Origin: Frankiales bacterium
Lineage (GTDB): Bacteria; Actinomycetota; Actinomycetes; Mycobacteriales; SCTD01
Direction: 5' to 3'
Assembly (NCBI GenBank): GCA_025464695.1
Contig: JAODNQ010000146.1
Coordinates: 1-25,595, forward strand
DNA length: 25,595 bases
The notes beneath the pieces are model-generated. The model had not been told where the DNA came from. It saw only the letters and a list, made by a program, of their open reading frames with translations, and did no database searches. Position 1 is the first letter of the stretch; every line of letters starts with the position of its first letter. This document shows, in pieces, positions 15,957 to 24,582 of this stretch. Position numbers and translations under genes: made by a program.

Positions 15957-18638
15957 ATGGACGAGCCGCCGCCCTACCCGCGTCACTGGGAGGCCGACGC
16001 CGTCCTGGCCGACGGCGGCACCGTGCACCTGCGGCCGATCACCCCCGACGACGCCGACCGGCTGCGCGCGTTCCACAGCCGCCTGTCACCGGACACCGTC
16101 TACAACCGCTTCTTCACGATGATGCGGGTGCTGCCGGCCCGCGACGTCGAGCGCTTCACCACGGTCGACCACGACGAGCGCGCGGCGGTCGTGGCGCTGC
16201 TGCGCGACGAGATCGTCGGCGTCGTCCGGTACGAGCGCCTGCCCGGGACGGCCGACGCCGAGGTCGCCGTCGTCGTCGAGGACGCCCACCAGGGCCGCGG
16301 GCTCGGGCCGCTGCTGCTCGAGCACCTCATCGCGGCGGCCCGCGAGCGCGGCGTCGAGCGCTTCGTCGCCGACGTCCTGCCGAGCAACCGCCGGATGCTC
16401 GAGGTCTTCCGCTCGGTCGGCTTCGAGCTGACCCGGGCGATGGCCGACGGCTACGTCGAGCTGTTCTTCCCGATCTCCGAGACGCCGCAGTCGGTGGAGA
16501 TCGCCCGCAGCCGGGAGCACCGCGCCGAGGCGCGCAGCGTCGCCCGGCTGCTGCACCCCAAGGCGGTCGCCGTCGTCGGGGCGTCCCGCGAGCCGGGCAA
16601 GGCGGGGCACGAGGTCTTCCGCCGGCTGCTCGACGGGCAGTTCAACGGTCCCGTCTACCCGGTCAACCCGACGGCGCCCCACGTGTCCAGCGTCCGCTCC
16701 TACGCCGACGTCCGCGACGTGCCCGACGACGTCGACCTCGCCGTCGTCGCGGTGCCCGCCGAGCAGGTGGCCGACGTCGTGGCGGCGTGCGTCGAGAAGC
16801 GGGTCCGCGGGCTCGTCGTGGTGTCCGGAGGGTTCGCCGACGCCGGGCCCGAGGGGCGGGCGCGGCTCGCCGAGCTCGTCCGGCTGACCCGCGACGGCGG
16901 CGTCCGCCTCATCGGCCCCAACGCGATGGGAGTCGTCAACACCGACCCCGACGTCCGGCTGCACGCCACGTTCGCCGAGGGCTCACCGCCGGCCGGACGG
17001 GTCGGCGTGTTCACGCAGTCGGGCGCGCTCGCCGCGACGTTCCTGGAGCTGTCGCGCCGCCGTGCGCTCGGCCTGTCGACGTTCGTGAGCATCGGCGACC
17101 GCGCCGACGTCTCCGGCAACGACCTCCTGCAGTACTGGCAGCAGGACCCGCGCACCGACGTCGTCGTGCTGCACCTGCAGGGCTTCGGCAACCCGCGCAA
17201 GTTCGCCCGGGTGGCCCGGACGCTGGGCCTGACCAAGCCGGTGGTGGTGCTGAAGAGCGGGCGGGGCCCCCGCGACGTCGCGGTCGACGCCCTGTTCGCC
17301 AGTGCGGGCGTGGTCCGGGTCGACACCCTGGCGCAGCTGTTCGACACCGCGGCGCTGCTCGCCCTGCAGCCGCTGCCCGCCGGGCGCCGGGTCGGCGTGG
17401 TGGGGACGTCGTCCGCGCTCGCGGCGCTGGCCGCCGACGCCTGCCGGGCCGTCGGCCTGCTCGTGCCGGAGCTGCCCGCGCTCGTGCAGACCGACCTGTC
17501 CGAGATCGTCGGGACCACGGAGACGGCGAACCCTGTCGACCTCGGCCCCGTGGCGGCGGCGGGCCGGCTCGAGGCGGCGCTGCGGGTGGTCGCGGGGTCG
17601 GGCGAGGTCGACGCGCTGCTCGTCCTGGTCACGCCCCACCCGGACACCGCCTCCCTGGCCGCCGCCGTTCTGGCGGTGGCGCGCGACGTCGAGCTGCCGG
17701 TGCTCGCCAGCTGGCTCGGCGCCGACGGCGTGCCGCCGGAGCTGGCCGTGCCCGACGAGGACGGGACCCCGGGGCCGGGGTCGGTGCCGTCGTACGCGTC
17801 GCCCGAGTCCGCCGCCCTCGCGCTGTCCCGGGCCGCCGCCTACGCCGACTGGCGCGGCCGCCCTCAGGGCGTGGTCCCCGTGCTGGACCGGCTCGACGTG
17901 GAGGGCGCCCGGACCGTCGTCGCCGGGTCGTCGCTGGACGGCGCCTGGCTGCCCGACGACGCCGCCACCGCGCTGCTCGCCGGCGTCGGTCTGCAGGTGT
18001 GGCCGTCCGTGCGGGTGTCGGACGACGACGAGGCCCTGGCCGCGGCCGAGCGGCTGGGCTGGCCGGTGGCCGTGAAGAGCACCGACGAGCGCTGGCGCGG
18101 TCGGGTCGACGTCGGCGCGGTGCGGCTCGGAGTGGGCTCGGCCGGGGACCTGGCGGACGCCGTCGACGCGGTGCGGGCGTTCGCGCCGGGGGAGCTGTTC
18201 GTGCAGCCGATGGCGCCCTCCGGGGTGTCGGTGGTGGTGCGGCTGCTGAAGGACCCCGCGGTCGGGCCCCTGCTGTCGCTGCGCCTCGGCGGAGCCGTCG
18301 CCGACCTGCTCGCCGACCCCGTGACCCGGACCCTGCCGCTGACCGACGTCGACGCCGCCGACATGGTCGCGACCGTGCGCGGCTCCGCGCTCCTGCGGGG
18401 CGTCGCCGGTGGGCCGGCCACCGACGTCGAGGCCCTCGCCGACCTGCTCCTGCGGGTGGCCCGGCTCGCCGAGGAGCTGCCCGAGGTCGCGGAGGTGCTG
18501 CTGGACCCGGTCCTGGTCGGCGCGGCCGGGGCGGGGCTGGTGCTGCTGCACGCCGGCGTCCGGCTGCTCCCGCCCGAGCTCGACCCCGAGGCGGGACCGC
18601 GACGGCTGACGGGCAGGGGAGCGGCGCTGCTGCGGTGA
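15957..18638 (+). CDS. GNAT acetyltransferase / NDP-forming acyl-CoA synthetase-like fusion (Pat-like protein acetyltransferase)
   Basis: Predicted 893-residue protein related to the Pat protein lysine acetyltransferases that acetylate and silence acyl-CoA synthetases. The GNAT domain comes first (about 18-180), with acetyl-CoA loop QGRGLG (112-117). A CoA-binding Rossmann domain follows (about 195-290, AVVGASREPGKAGHEV), then succinyl-CoA-ligase-like domains, and an ATP-grasp domain at the C-terminus (about 650-890). In Salmonella Pat the GNAT domain is C-terminal; the reversed order here is known from actinobacterial homologues such as Streptomyces lividans PatA. At 433-447 (KSGRGPRDVAVDALF) the SHTGAL loop with the phospho-histidine of active synthetases is missing, so the synthetase part is probably only a sensor. 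The start may instead be the in-frame ATG at 15948. Confidence 0.9.
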   Translation: MDEPPPYPRHWEADAVLADGGTVHLRPITPDDADRLRAFHSRLSPDTVYNRFFTMMRVLPARDVERFTTVDHDERAAVVALLRDEIVGVVRYERLPGTADAEVAVVVEDAHQGRGLGPLLLEHLIAAARERGVERFVADVLPSNRRMLEVFRSVGFELTRAMADGYVELFFPISETPQSVEIARSREHRAEARSVARLLHPKAVAVVGASREPGKAGHEVFRRLLDGQFNGPVYPVNPTAPHVSSVRSYADVRDVPDDVDLAVVAVPAEQVADVVAACVEKRVRGLVVVSGGFADAGPEGRARLAELVRLTRDGGVRLIGPNAMGVVNTDPDVRLHATFAEGSPPAGRVGVFTQSGALAATFLELSRRRALGLSTFVSIGDRADVSGNDLLQYWQQDPRTDVVVLHLQGFGNPRKFARVARTLGLTKPVVVLKSGRGPRDVAVDALFASAGVVRVDTLAQLFDTAALLALQPLPAGRRVGVVGTSSALAALAADACRAVGLLVPELPALVQTDLSEIVGTTETANPVDLGPVAAAGRLEAALRVVAGSGEVDALLVLVTPHPDTASLAAAVLAVARDVELPVLASWLGADGVPPELAVPDEDGTPGPGSVPSYASPESAALALSRAAAYADWRGRPQGVVPVLDRLDVEGARTVVAGSSLDGAWLPDDAATALLAGVGLQVWPSVRVSDDDEALAAAERLGWPVAVKSTDERWRGRVDVGAVRLGVGSAGDLADAVDAVRAFAPGELFVQPMAPSGVSVVVRLLKDPAVGPLLSLRLGGAVADLLADPVTRTLPLTDVDAADMVATVRGSALLRGVAGGPATDVEALADLLLRVARLAEELPEVAEVLLDPVLVGAAGAGLVLLHAGVRLLPPELDPEAGPRRLTGRGAALLR

Positions 18639-18685
18639 CGGGGCTCCCGGCGGGCGTCGGGCTCCCTCCTCCATGATCGACGGAG

Positions 18686-18712
18686 GCTGAGGCGCTCTTC
18701 TGCGCCCCCAGC
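18686..18712 (+). terminator. Possible hairpin terminator after the Pat-like gene
   Basis: GCTG-A-GGCGC, loop TCTTCT, GCGCC-CC-CAGC can fold into a stem with a small bulge. It lies 48 nt after the stop. No T-tract follows, so this is a weak call. Confidence 0.35.
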
Positions 18713-18725
18713 GCTGCCTGTGCGT

Positions 18726-18739
18726 CCGTCGATCGACGG
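18726..18739. promoter_or_regulatory. 14-bp palindrome upstream of the DUF3046 gene, with a half copy at 18675
   Basis: CCGTCGATCGACGG is a perfect palindrome located 22-35 nt upstream of the candidate -10 of the DUF3046 gene. The 10-mer GATCGACGGA at 18675-18684 is an inverted copy of TCCGTCGATC (18725-18734). Could be an operator for an unknown regulator. Confidence 0.45.
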
Positions 18740-18760
18740 GTGCGGCGCGAGGCGCTCCCC

Positions 18761-18766
18761 TACGCT
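18761..18766 (+). promoter_or_regulatory. Candidate -10 element of the DUF3046 gene (leaderless)
   Basis: TACGCT ends exactly 6 nt before the GTG at 18773, which predicts a leaderless transcript. No convincing -35 is seen, so transcription may depend on a factor at the palindrome 18726-18739. Confidence 0.5.
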
Positions 18767-18772
18767 GGTCCG

Positions 18773-18967
18773 GTGAGGCTGACGGACTTCTGGGCGCGCA
18801 TGGAGCGCCGGTTCGGCGCGGCGTACGCCGAGTCCTACGCCCGCGACATGGTCCTGTCGCAGCTCTCCGGCCGGACGATCCGCGAGGCGCTCGACGACGG
18901 CGACGACGTCCAGACGGTCTGGCGCGCGGTGTGCGCCGCGACCGAGGTCGAGGCCTCCGACAGGTAG
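18773..18967 (+). CDS. DUF3046 family protein
   Basis: Predicted 64-residue protein (VRLTDFWARMERRFGAAYAESYARD, then SGRTIREALDDGDDVQTVWRAVC). It matches the small actinobacterial DUF3046 family in length and content. The M. tuberculosis member, Rv2738c, lies just upstream of recA, as here. A slightly longer frame exists, but the GTG at 18773 gives the family N-terminus and follows a -10 element by 6 nt. The function is unknown; its conserved position next to recA-recX suggests, but does not show, a link to recombination. Confidence 0.87.
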   Translation: MRLTDFWARMERRFGAAYAESYARDMVLSQLSGRTIREALDDGDDVQTVWRAVCAATEVEASDR

Positions 18968-18981
18968 TCGTCGGCGTGTCG

Positions 18982-19010
18982 CTGACTCGAACACCTGTTC
19001 GGTCTAGCGT
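18982..19010 (+). promoter_or_regulatory. SOS (LexA) box and promoter of recA
   Basis: TCGAACACCTGTTCGG at 18987-19002 matches the TCGAAC-N4-GTTCGA consensus except for the last base. It lies in the 17-nt spacer between CTGACT (18982-18987, 4 of 6 to TTGACA) and TAGCGT (19005-19010), the same layout as the DUF222-HNH promoter. The start codon of recA is 135 nt downstream of the box. Confidence 0.85.
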
Positions 19011-19054
19011 CTGTCTGGTCCGGGTGTCCCCAGGCAGCGTCGTCCGTCTCGTTC

Positions 19055-19077
19055 CTGTCGGACCCCGCTCCTAGCGT
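19055..19077 (+). promoter_or_regulatory. RecA-NDp/ClpR-type (SOS-independent) promoter of recA
   Basis: CTGTCGGAC (19055-19063), 8 nt, then TAGCGT (19072-19077). This keeps the core and spacing of the mycobacterial motif tTGTCRGtg-N8-TAnnnT, which drives LexA-independent DNA-damage induction. The weakly conserved edge bases differ. The predicted start of transcription is near 19084. Confidence 0.65.
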
Positions 19078-19098
19078 CACCGCCGATCGGACCGCAGC

Positions 19099-19117
19099 GC
19101 GGGTCTCGAAGACCCGC
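19099..19117 (+). other. Hairpin in the recA leader
   Basis: GCGGGTCT and AGACCCGC form a perfect 8-bp stem around the 3-nt loop CGA. It ends 19 nt before the recA ATG and 10 nt before its GGAGA ribosome-binding site, inside the transcripts from both candidate promoters. No T-tract follows, so it is more likely a leader structure than a terminator. Confidence 0.6.
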
Positions 19118-19136
19118 AGGACCTCATGGAGACGCA

Positions 19137-20189
<1,053 letters not shown>

Positions 20190-20192
20190 CCG

Positions 20193-21095
20193 GTGGAGCC
20201 GCGGCCCGACGCCGCGCTCGACGACGGACCCGCCCCTCCCGGCGGCGGCGCAGCGCTGGACTGGGCGGCCAGCCCGTGGGTCGGGCCGTCCGTCCGGCCG
20301 GTCGACCCCGCCGTCTCGGGCCCGGACGGCACCCGGCGGCGGCAGGCGGGAGAGCGCGGTCAGGGTCAGGCGGCAGAGCGCGGTTCGGCGGGGGAGCGCG
20401 GTTCGGCGGGGGAGAGCGGTCAGGCCGCCACCGGGCGGTCCGGCGACCGCTCCCGCTCGGGGCGCCGGTCGCGCCGGGCCCCGGGAGACGACGTGGCCGA
20501 GGCGCTCGCCCCGGCGGTCCCGGACCCGCCTCGCCCGGTCCGGCGGCCCGCTGCCGGGACCGTCGGGCGCCGCACCGTGTCGCAGCGCGGACCGCGGGAT
20601 CTGAGCCCGGACGACGACGCCACCGAGGTCGCCCGGCAGGTCTGCCTCGACCAGCTGTCCTACACGGCCCGCACGCGCGCCGAGCTGGCCACGGCGCTGG
20701 ACCACCGCGGGGTACCTGCCGACGTGGCCGCGCAGGTCCTCGACCGCTTCACCGAGGTCGGGCTGATCGACGACGTCGCCTTCGCGCAGGCCTGGGTCGC
20801 CCGGCGCGGCGCCACCCGGGCGGGGCGGGTGCTGGCCCAGGAGCTGCGACGGCGCGGGGTCGACGACCAGGCCGCGGCGTCGGCGCTGGCGACGCTCGAC
20901 CCGGACGACGAGGCCGAGGCCGCGCGCGCCCTGGTCGACACAAAGCTCCGGGCGACGGTCGGCCTGCCGGTCGAGGCCCGGGTGCGCCGGCTGGTCGGGA
21001 TGCTCGGTCGCAAGGGCTACGGCGCAGGGCTGGCGTTCCGGGTCGTCCGGGAGGCGCTGGCCGCCGAGGGCGTGGAGCTCGACGCGGAGGGCTGA
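20193..21095 (+). CDS. recX: Regulatory protein RecX with long N-terminal extension
   Basis: Predicted 300-residue RecX, which binds RecA filaments and limits their activity. The family core, three-helix repeats, covers about residues 140-295: ATEVARQVCLDQLSYTARTRAEL, EVGLIDDVAFAQAWVARR, and GRKGYGAGLAFRVVREAL. RecX proteins are usually 150-200 residues; here about 140 residues of Gly/Arg/Ser/Ala-rich, probably disordered sequence precede the core, including a duplicated ERGSAG unit. GTG 20193 lies 3 nt after recA, and no obvious later start gives a clean core, although a downstream start cannot be excluded. Co-transcribed with recA. Confidence 0.9.
   Translation: MEPRPDAALDDGPAPPGGGAALDWAASPWVGPSVRPVDPAVSGPDGTRRRQAGERGQGQAAERGSAGERGSAGESGQAATGRSGDRSRSGRRSRRAPGDDVAEALAPAVPDPPRPVRRPAAGTVGRRTVSQRGPRDLSPDDDATEVARQVCLDQLSYTARTRAELATALDHRGVPADVAAQVLDRFTEVGLIDDVAFAQAWVARRGATRAGRVLAQELRRRGVDDQAAASALATLDPDDEAEAARALVDTKLRATVGLPVEARVRRLVGMLGRKGYGAGLAFRVVREALAAEGVELDAEG
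20376..20411 (+). repeat. 18-bp perfect tandem duplication in recX
   Basis: GAGCGCGGTTCGGCGGGG occurs twice back to back (20376-20393 and 20394-20411) and encodes ERGSAG twice, within a longer low-complexity stretch of the RecX N-terminal extension. The repeat is in frame, so its copy number can change without breaking the gene. Confidence 0.9.
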
Positions 21096-21106
21096 GGCCG
21101 TGCGCC

Positions 21107-21136
21107 GGGGGGGGGGACCGGCCCGGCCCCCGAGCG
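21107..21136 (+). other. Ten-G tract and GC hairpin between recX and the GTPase operon
   Basis: A run of ten G (21107-21116) is followed by ACCGGCCCGGCCCCC, so the G-run can pair with the C-rich part as a terminator-like hairpin without a T-tract. The 89-bp gap also contains GGAAGG (21171-21176), the ribosome-binding site of the next gene. Confidence 0.45.
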
Positions 21137-21184
21137 TCCCCCGACGCCGCGGGTGAGGACGGACGCCGTGGGAAGGTCCCCCTC

Positions 21185-23023
21185 GTGCCCGACCCCGACG
21201 ACATCCTCCGCGAGCACCTCATGGACCTGCGGAAGAGCGCACCCGCGTCGCCGGCGAACGGGCCGTCGGAGACCGGCGAGGCAGCACCGGTCGAGCCCCG
21301 GGCCGCCTCGGACCTCGCCCGCGCGCTCCTCACCCTGCGCGACCGCGTCGACCGCACCCGCTTCGGTCTCGCCACCGACCCCGCAGAGGCAGCCCGTCGC
21401 ACCGCCCGGTCGGTCGTCGAGCAGGTCGACGACTACCTGCTCCCGCGCCTGCGCGACCTCGACGCCCCCCTGCTCGCCGTCGTCGGCGGCTCCACCGGGG
21501 CCGGCAAGTCGACCCTGGTGAACAGCCTGGTGGGCCAGCCGGTCACGACCGCCGGCGTCCTGCGCCCCACCACCCGCAGCCCCGTCCTGGTCTGCAACGT
21601 GGGGGAGCGGCGGTGGTTCGAGGGTGACCGCGTGCTGCCCGGCCTCGCGCGCACCACCGGCAGCTCCTCCGACGACGCTCCCGGTCTCGGCGGCGTCCGG
21701 CTGGTCGCCCTCGACGCGTTCCCGCCCGGCCTCGCGCTGCTGGACGCCCCCGACGTCGACAGCGTCGTCGAGGCCAACCGCGACCTCGCCGGCCAGCTGC
21801 TGGCCGCCGCCGACCTCTGGCTGTTCGTCACCACGGCCGCCCGCTACGCCGACGCCGTCCCGTGGGACCTGCTGCGCACCGCCCAGGAGCGCTCCACCGC
21901 CCTCGCCGTCGTCCTGGACCGCGTCCCGCCCGAGGCGTCGGCGGAGGTCAGCGCCGACCTCCGCCAGATGCTCGAGCAGGCCCGGCTCCCCGGAGCCCGG
22001 CTGTTCGTCGTCGAAGAGCGGCCGCTGCAGGCCGGCGCGCTGCCCGACGACCAGGTCGCCCCCGTCCGCGACTGGCTGCACAGCCTCGCCGCCGACGCCG
22101 AGGAGCGAGGCCGGGTGGTCCGCCAGACCCTGTCCGGAGCGCTCGACAGCCTCGACGGCCGGGTCGCGGACCTCGTGCGCGGTGTCGAGCAGCAGGAGCA
22201 GTCGGCCGACGCGCTGCGGGCCGCGGTCGAGGCGTCGTACGCCACCGGGGTCCGCGACGTCGACGGCGGCGTGAGCAGCGGAACGCTGCTGCGCGGCGAG
22301 GTCCTGGCGCGGTGGCAGGAGTTCGTCGGCACGGGCGAGTGGATGCGCGGCGTGCAGGCGGGCGTGGGGCGGCTGCGCGACCGGCTCACCAGCGTCCTCA
22401 CCGGTCGCCCCACGCCGAGCGCGGAGCTGCAGGGAGCGCTGGAGAGCAGCGTCGAGGCACTGCTGCGCAGCGCCGCCGACTCGGCGGCCGAGCGCACCGT
22501 CACCGCCTGGCGCGCCCTGCCCGGCGGCGACGCGCTGCTCGGCGAGCGGCGGCGCGAGCTCGAGCGGGCCACCGCCGGGTTCGCCGACGCCGCCCGCGAC
22601 GAGGTCCACGAGTGGCAGGGCGCGGTGCTCGACCTCGTGCGCGACGAGGGCGCCGACAAGCGCACCAGCGCCCGGCTGCTGTCGTTCGGCGTCAACGGGA
22701 CGGGGCTGGCCCTGATGGTCGCCCTGTTCGCCAGCACGGGCGGGCTGTCCGGCGGCGAGATCGCGATCGCCGGTGGGACGAGCGCCGTCGGCCAGAAGCT
22801 GCTGGAGGCCGTCTTCGGCGACGCCGCCGTGCGCGGGCTCGCCGCGCGTGCGCGGGAGGACCTCGCGGCCCGGGCCGACCGGCTGCTCGCCGTCGAGCAG
22901 GAGCGGTTCGAGGCCCTGGTCGCCCAGGTCGCGCCCGAGCCGGGCAGCGCGGCCCAGCTGCGGGTGTCGCTCGCCGCGCTCGAGACGGCCCGGCGGGCCG
23001 ACCCGGTGCTGGGTCGCCGGTGA
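21185..23023 (+). CDS. Dynamin-like GTPase, first of a tandem pair
   Basis: Predicted 612-residue large GTPase. P-loop GGSTGAGKST at residues 101-110, switch II-like DAPD (187-190, standing for DxxG), and a G4 position LDRVPPE (about 245) that lacks the classic NKxD. The region after the GTPase domain is helical. A hydrophobic stretch (about 499-545, GLALMVALFASTGGLSGGEIAIAGGTSAVGQ) near the C-terminus probably inserts in the membrane. Bacterial dynamin-like proteins often come as neighbouring pairs, for example Streptomyces DynA and DynB, which act in division septum stability; this pair may be comparable, but orthology is not shown. Start GTG 21185 with GGAAGG 8 nt upstream. The stop overlaps the next start by GTGA. 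Confidence 0.85.
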   Translation: MPDPDDILREHLMDLRKSAPASPANGPSETGEAAPVEPRAASDLARALLTLRDRVDRTRFGLATDPAEAARRTARSVVEQVDDYLLPRLRDLDAPLLAVVGGSTGAGKSTLVNSLVGQPVTTAGVLRPTTRSPVLVCNVGERRWFEGDRVLPGLARTTGSSSDDAPGLGGVRLVALDAFPPGLALLDAPDVDSVVEANRDLAGQLLAAADLWLFVTTAARYADAVPWDLLRTAQERSTALAVVLDRVPPEASAEVSADLRQMLEQARLPGARLFVVEERPLQAGALPDDQVAPVRDWLHSLAADAEERGRVVRQTLSGALDSLDGRVADLVRGVEQQEQSADALRAAVEASYATGVRDVDGGVSSGTLLRGEVLARWQEFVGTGEWMRGVQAGVGRLRDRLTSVLTGRPTPSAELQGALESSVEALLRSAADSAAERTVTAWRALPGGDALLGERRRELERATAGFADAARDEVHEWQGAVLDLVRDEGADKRTSARLLSFGVNGTGLALMVALFASTGGLSGGEIAIAGGTSAVGQKLLEAVFGDAAVRGLAARAREDLAARADRLLAVEQERFEALVAQVAPEPGSAAQLRVSLAALETARRADPVLGRR

Positions 23024-24582
23024 GCCGCTCGCTCAGCCTCGCTGACCGGCTCGAGGCGCTGCGGACCGCCGTGGACGCGGCCGGCGACCGCTTCGACACC
23101 AGCGGCGCCCAGGTCCTGCTCGACAAGGCCGGCGCGCGGACGGCCCTCGGCGACAGCACGGTGGTGGCCCTCGCCGGGAGCACGGGCAGCGGGAAGTCGA
23201 CCCTGTTCAACGCCCTCGCCGGAGCGCAGCTGTCCGACCCCGGCGTCCGCCGCCCGACCACCGGCGTCGCCCACGCCGCGACCTGGGGCGGCGACCCCGG
23301 CCCGCTGCTCGACTGGCTCGAGGTCCCGCGCCGGCACGCCGTCGAGGCCCCGGCAAGGGGGCTCGACGGGCTGGTGCTGCTCGACCTCCCCGACCACGAC
23401 AGCACCCGGATGGAGAACCGGCTCGAGGTCGAGCGGCTCGTCGAGCTCGTCGACGTCCTCGTCTGGGTCATGGACCCGCAGAAGTACGCCGACGCCGCGG
23501 TGCACGACCGCTACCTCAAGCCCTACGCCGGGCACGCCGGCGTGCTGCTGGTGGTGCTCAACCAGGTCGACCGGCTCGAGGACCCGGCTCCCGTCGTCGC
23601 CGACCTGCGCGGGCTCCTCGACGGGGAGGGGCTGGACCGGGTGCCCGTCGTCGGCGTCAGCGCGAGGACCGGGCAGGGGCTCGACGTGCTGCGCGCCGAC
23701 CTCGCCCGCCGGGTGGACGCCCGACGGGCGGCCAACGACCGGATCGCCGCCGACGTCGTCCGGGCGGCCGAGCAGCTGCGCAGCCAGTGCGGCCCCGCGG
23801 GGGGCGAGCTCGGGAAGGCGGAGCGGACCGCCCTGGTCGCGGCGCTGGGCGACGCCGCCGGGGTCCCGACCGTGACGGCGGCGGTGGAGCGGTCGTCGAG
23901 GCAGGCGGCCGCGCGGCGCACCGGCTGGCCCGGCCTCCGGTGGCTCGGCAAGCTCCGCCCCGACGCGCTGAAGCGGCTGCACCTGACCGAGGGAGCCCGG
24001 ACCAGCCTGCCCGTGCCGTCGGGGGTGGAGCAGGCCCGCGTGGTCAACGCCCTGCGGGCCGCCCGCGACAGCGTCGGCGCCGACCTCCCCGAGGGCTGGC
24101 GGGACCGGCTCCGCGACGTCGTCGAGACGCGGCAGGCGGCGCTGGCTCCCGCGCTCGACCGGGCGGTGGCGGGGGCGGACCTCGGACTGGCTCGGGAGCC
24201 GCGCTGGTGGGGCGCCGTCGGGGCGCTGCAGTACCTGCTGCTCGTCGTCGCCCTGGTCGGCGCGCTGTGGCTGCTCGGCCTCGTCGGACTGGCGTACCTG
24301 CAGCTCGACGACGTCGTGCCGCTGCCCCGGGTCGAGCGGATCCCGCTGCCGACGCTGCTGCTCGTCGTCGGGCTGCTGGCCGGGCTGCTGCTCGCCGCCG
24401 TCGCGCGGCCCGTCGCGGCGCGCTCTGCCCGGCGCCGGGCGAGGCGGGCGCGCAAGGTGCTGCTGGCCCGCGTGGAGCAGGTCGCCGAGACCGAGCTGTT
24501 CGTGCCGCTGCAGGCCGAGCGCGAGGCCTACCGCGGGTTCTGCACGGCTCTGGAGAGGGCCGGTGGCAGGCTGGGCAGGTGA
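23020..24582 (+). CDS. Era/YfjP-like membrane GTPase, second of the tandem pair
   Basis: Predicted 520-residue GTPase with a complete G-domain: G1 AGSTGSGKST (residues 52-61), G3 DLPD (122-125), G4 NQVD (181-184), G5 VSAR (about 213-216). Two transmembrane helices lie near the C-terminus (about 403-427 and 443-463), followed by a very basic segment (ARSARRRARRARK) and a helical tail. It therefore is a membrane-anchored partner for the preceding GTPase, with which it is coupled by a GTGA overlap. The next gene, an MshC-like ligase, overlaps its stop in the same way. Role unknown; membrane remodelling or septum function is an inference from dynamin-like pairs. Confidence 0.86.
   Translation: MSRSLSLADRLEALRTAVDAAGDRFDTSGAQVLLDKAGARTALGDSTVVALAGSTGSGKSTLFNALAGAQLSDPGVRRPTTGVAHAATWGGDPGPLLDWLEVPRRHAVEAPARGLDGLVLLDLPDHDSTRMENRLEVERLVELVDVLVWVMDPQKYADAAVHDRYLKPYAGHAGVLLVVLNQVDRLEDPAPVVADLRGLLDGEGLDRVPVVGVSARTGQGLDVLRADLARRVDARRAANDRIAADVVRAAEQLRSQCGPAGGELGKAERTALVAALGDAAGVPTVTAAVERSSRQAAARRTGWPGLRWLGKLRPDALKRLHLTEGARTSLPVPSGVEQARVVNALRAARDSVGADLPEGWRDRLRDVVETRQAALAPALDRAVAGADLGLAREPRWWGAVGALQYLLLVVALVGALWLLGLVGLAYLQLDDVVPLPRVERIPLPTLLLVVGLLAGLLLAAVARPVAARSARRRARRARKVLLARVEQVAETELFVPLQAEREAYRGFCTALERAGGRLGR

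Noticed and set aside
19098..19117. recA leader hairpin as an intrinsic terminator of DUF3046
   Set aside because: There is no T-tract after the stem, and it lies downstream of both candidate recA promoters.
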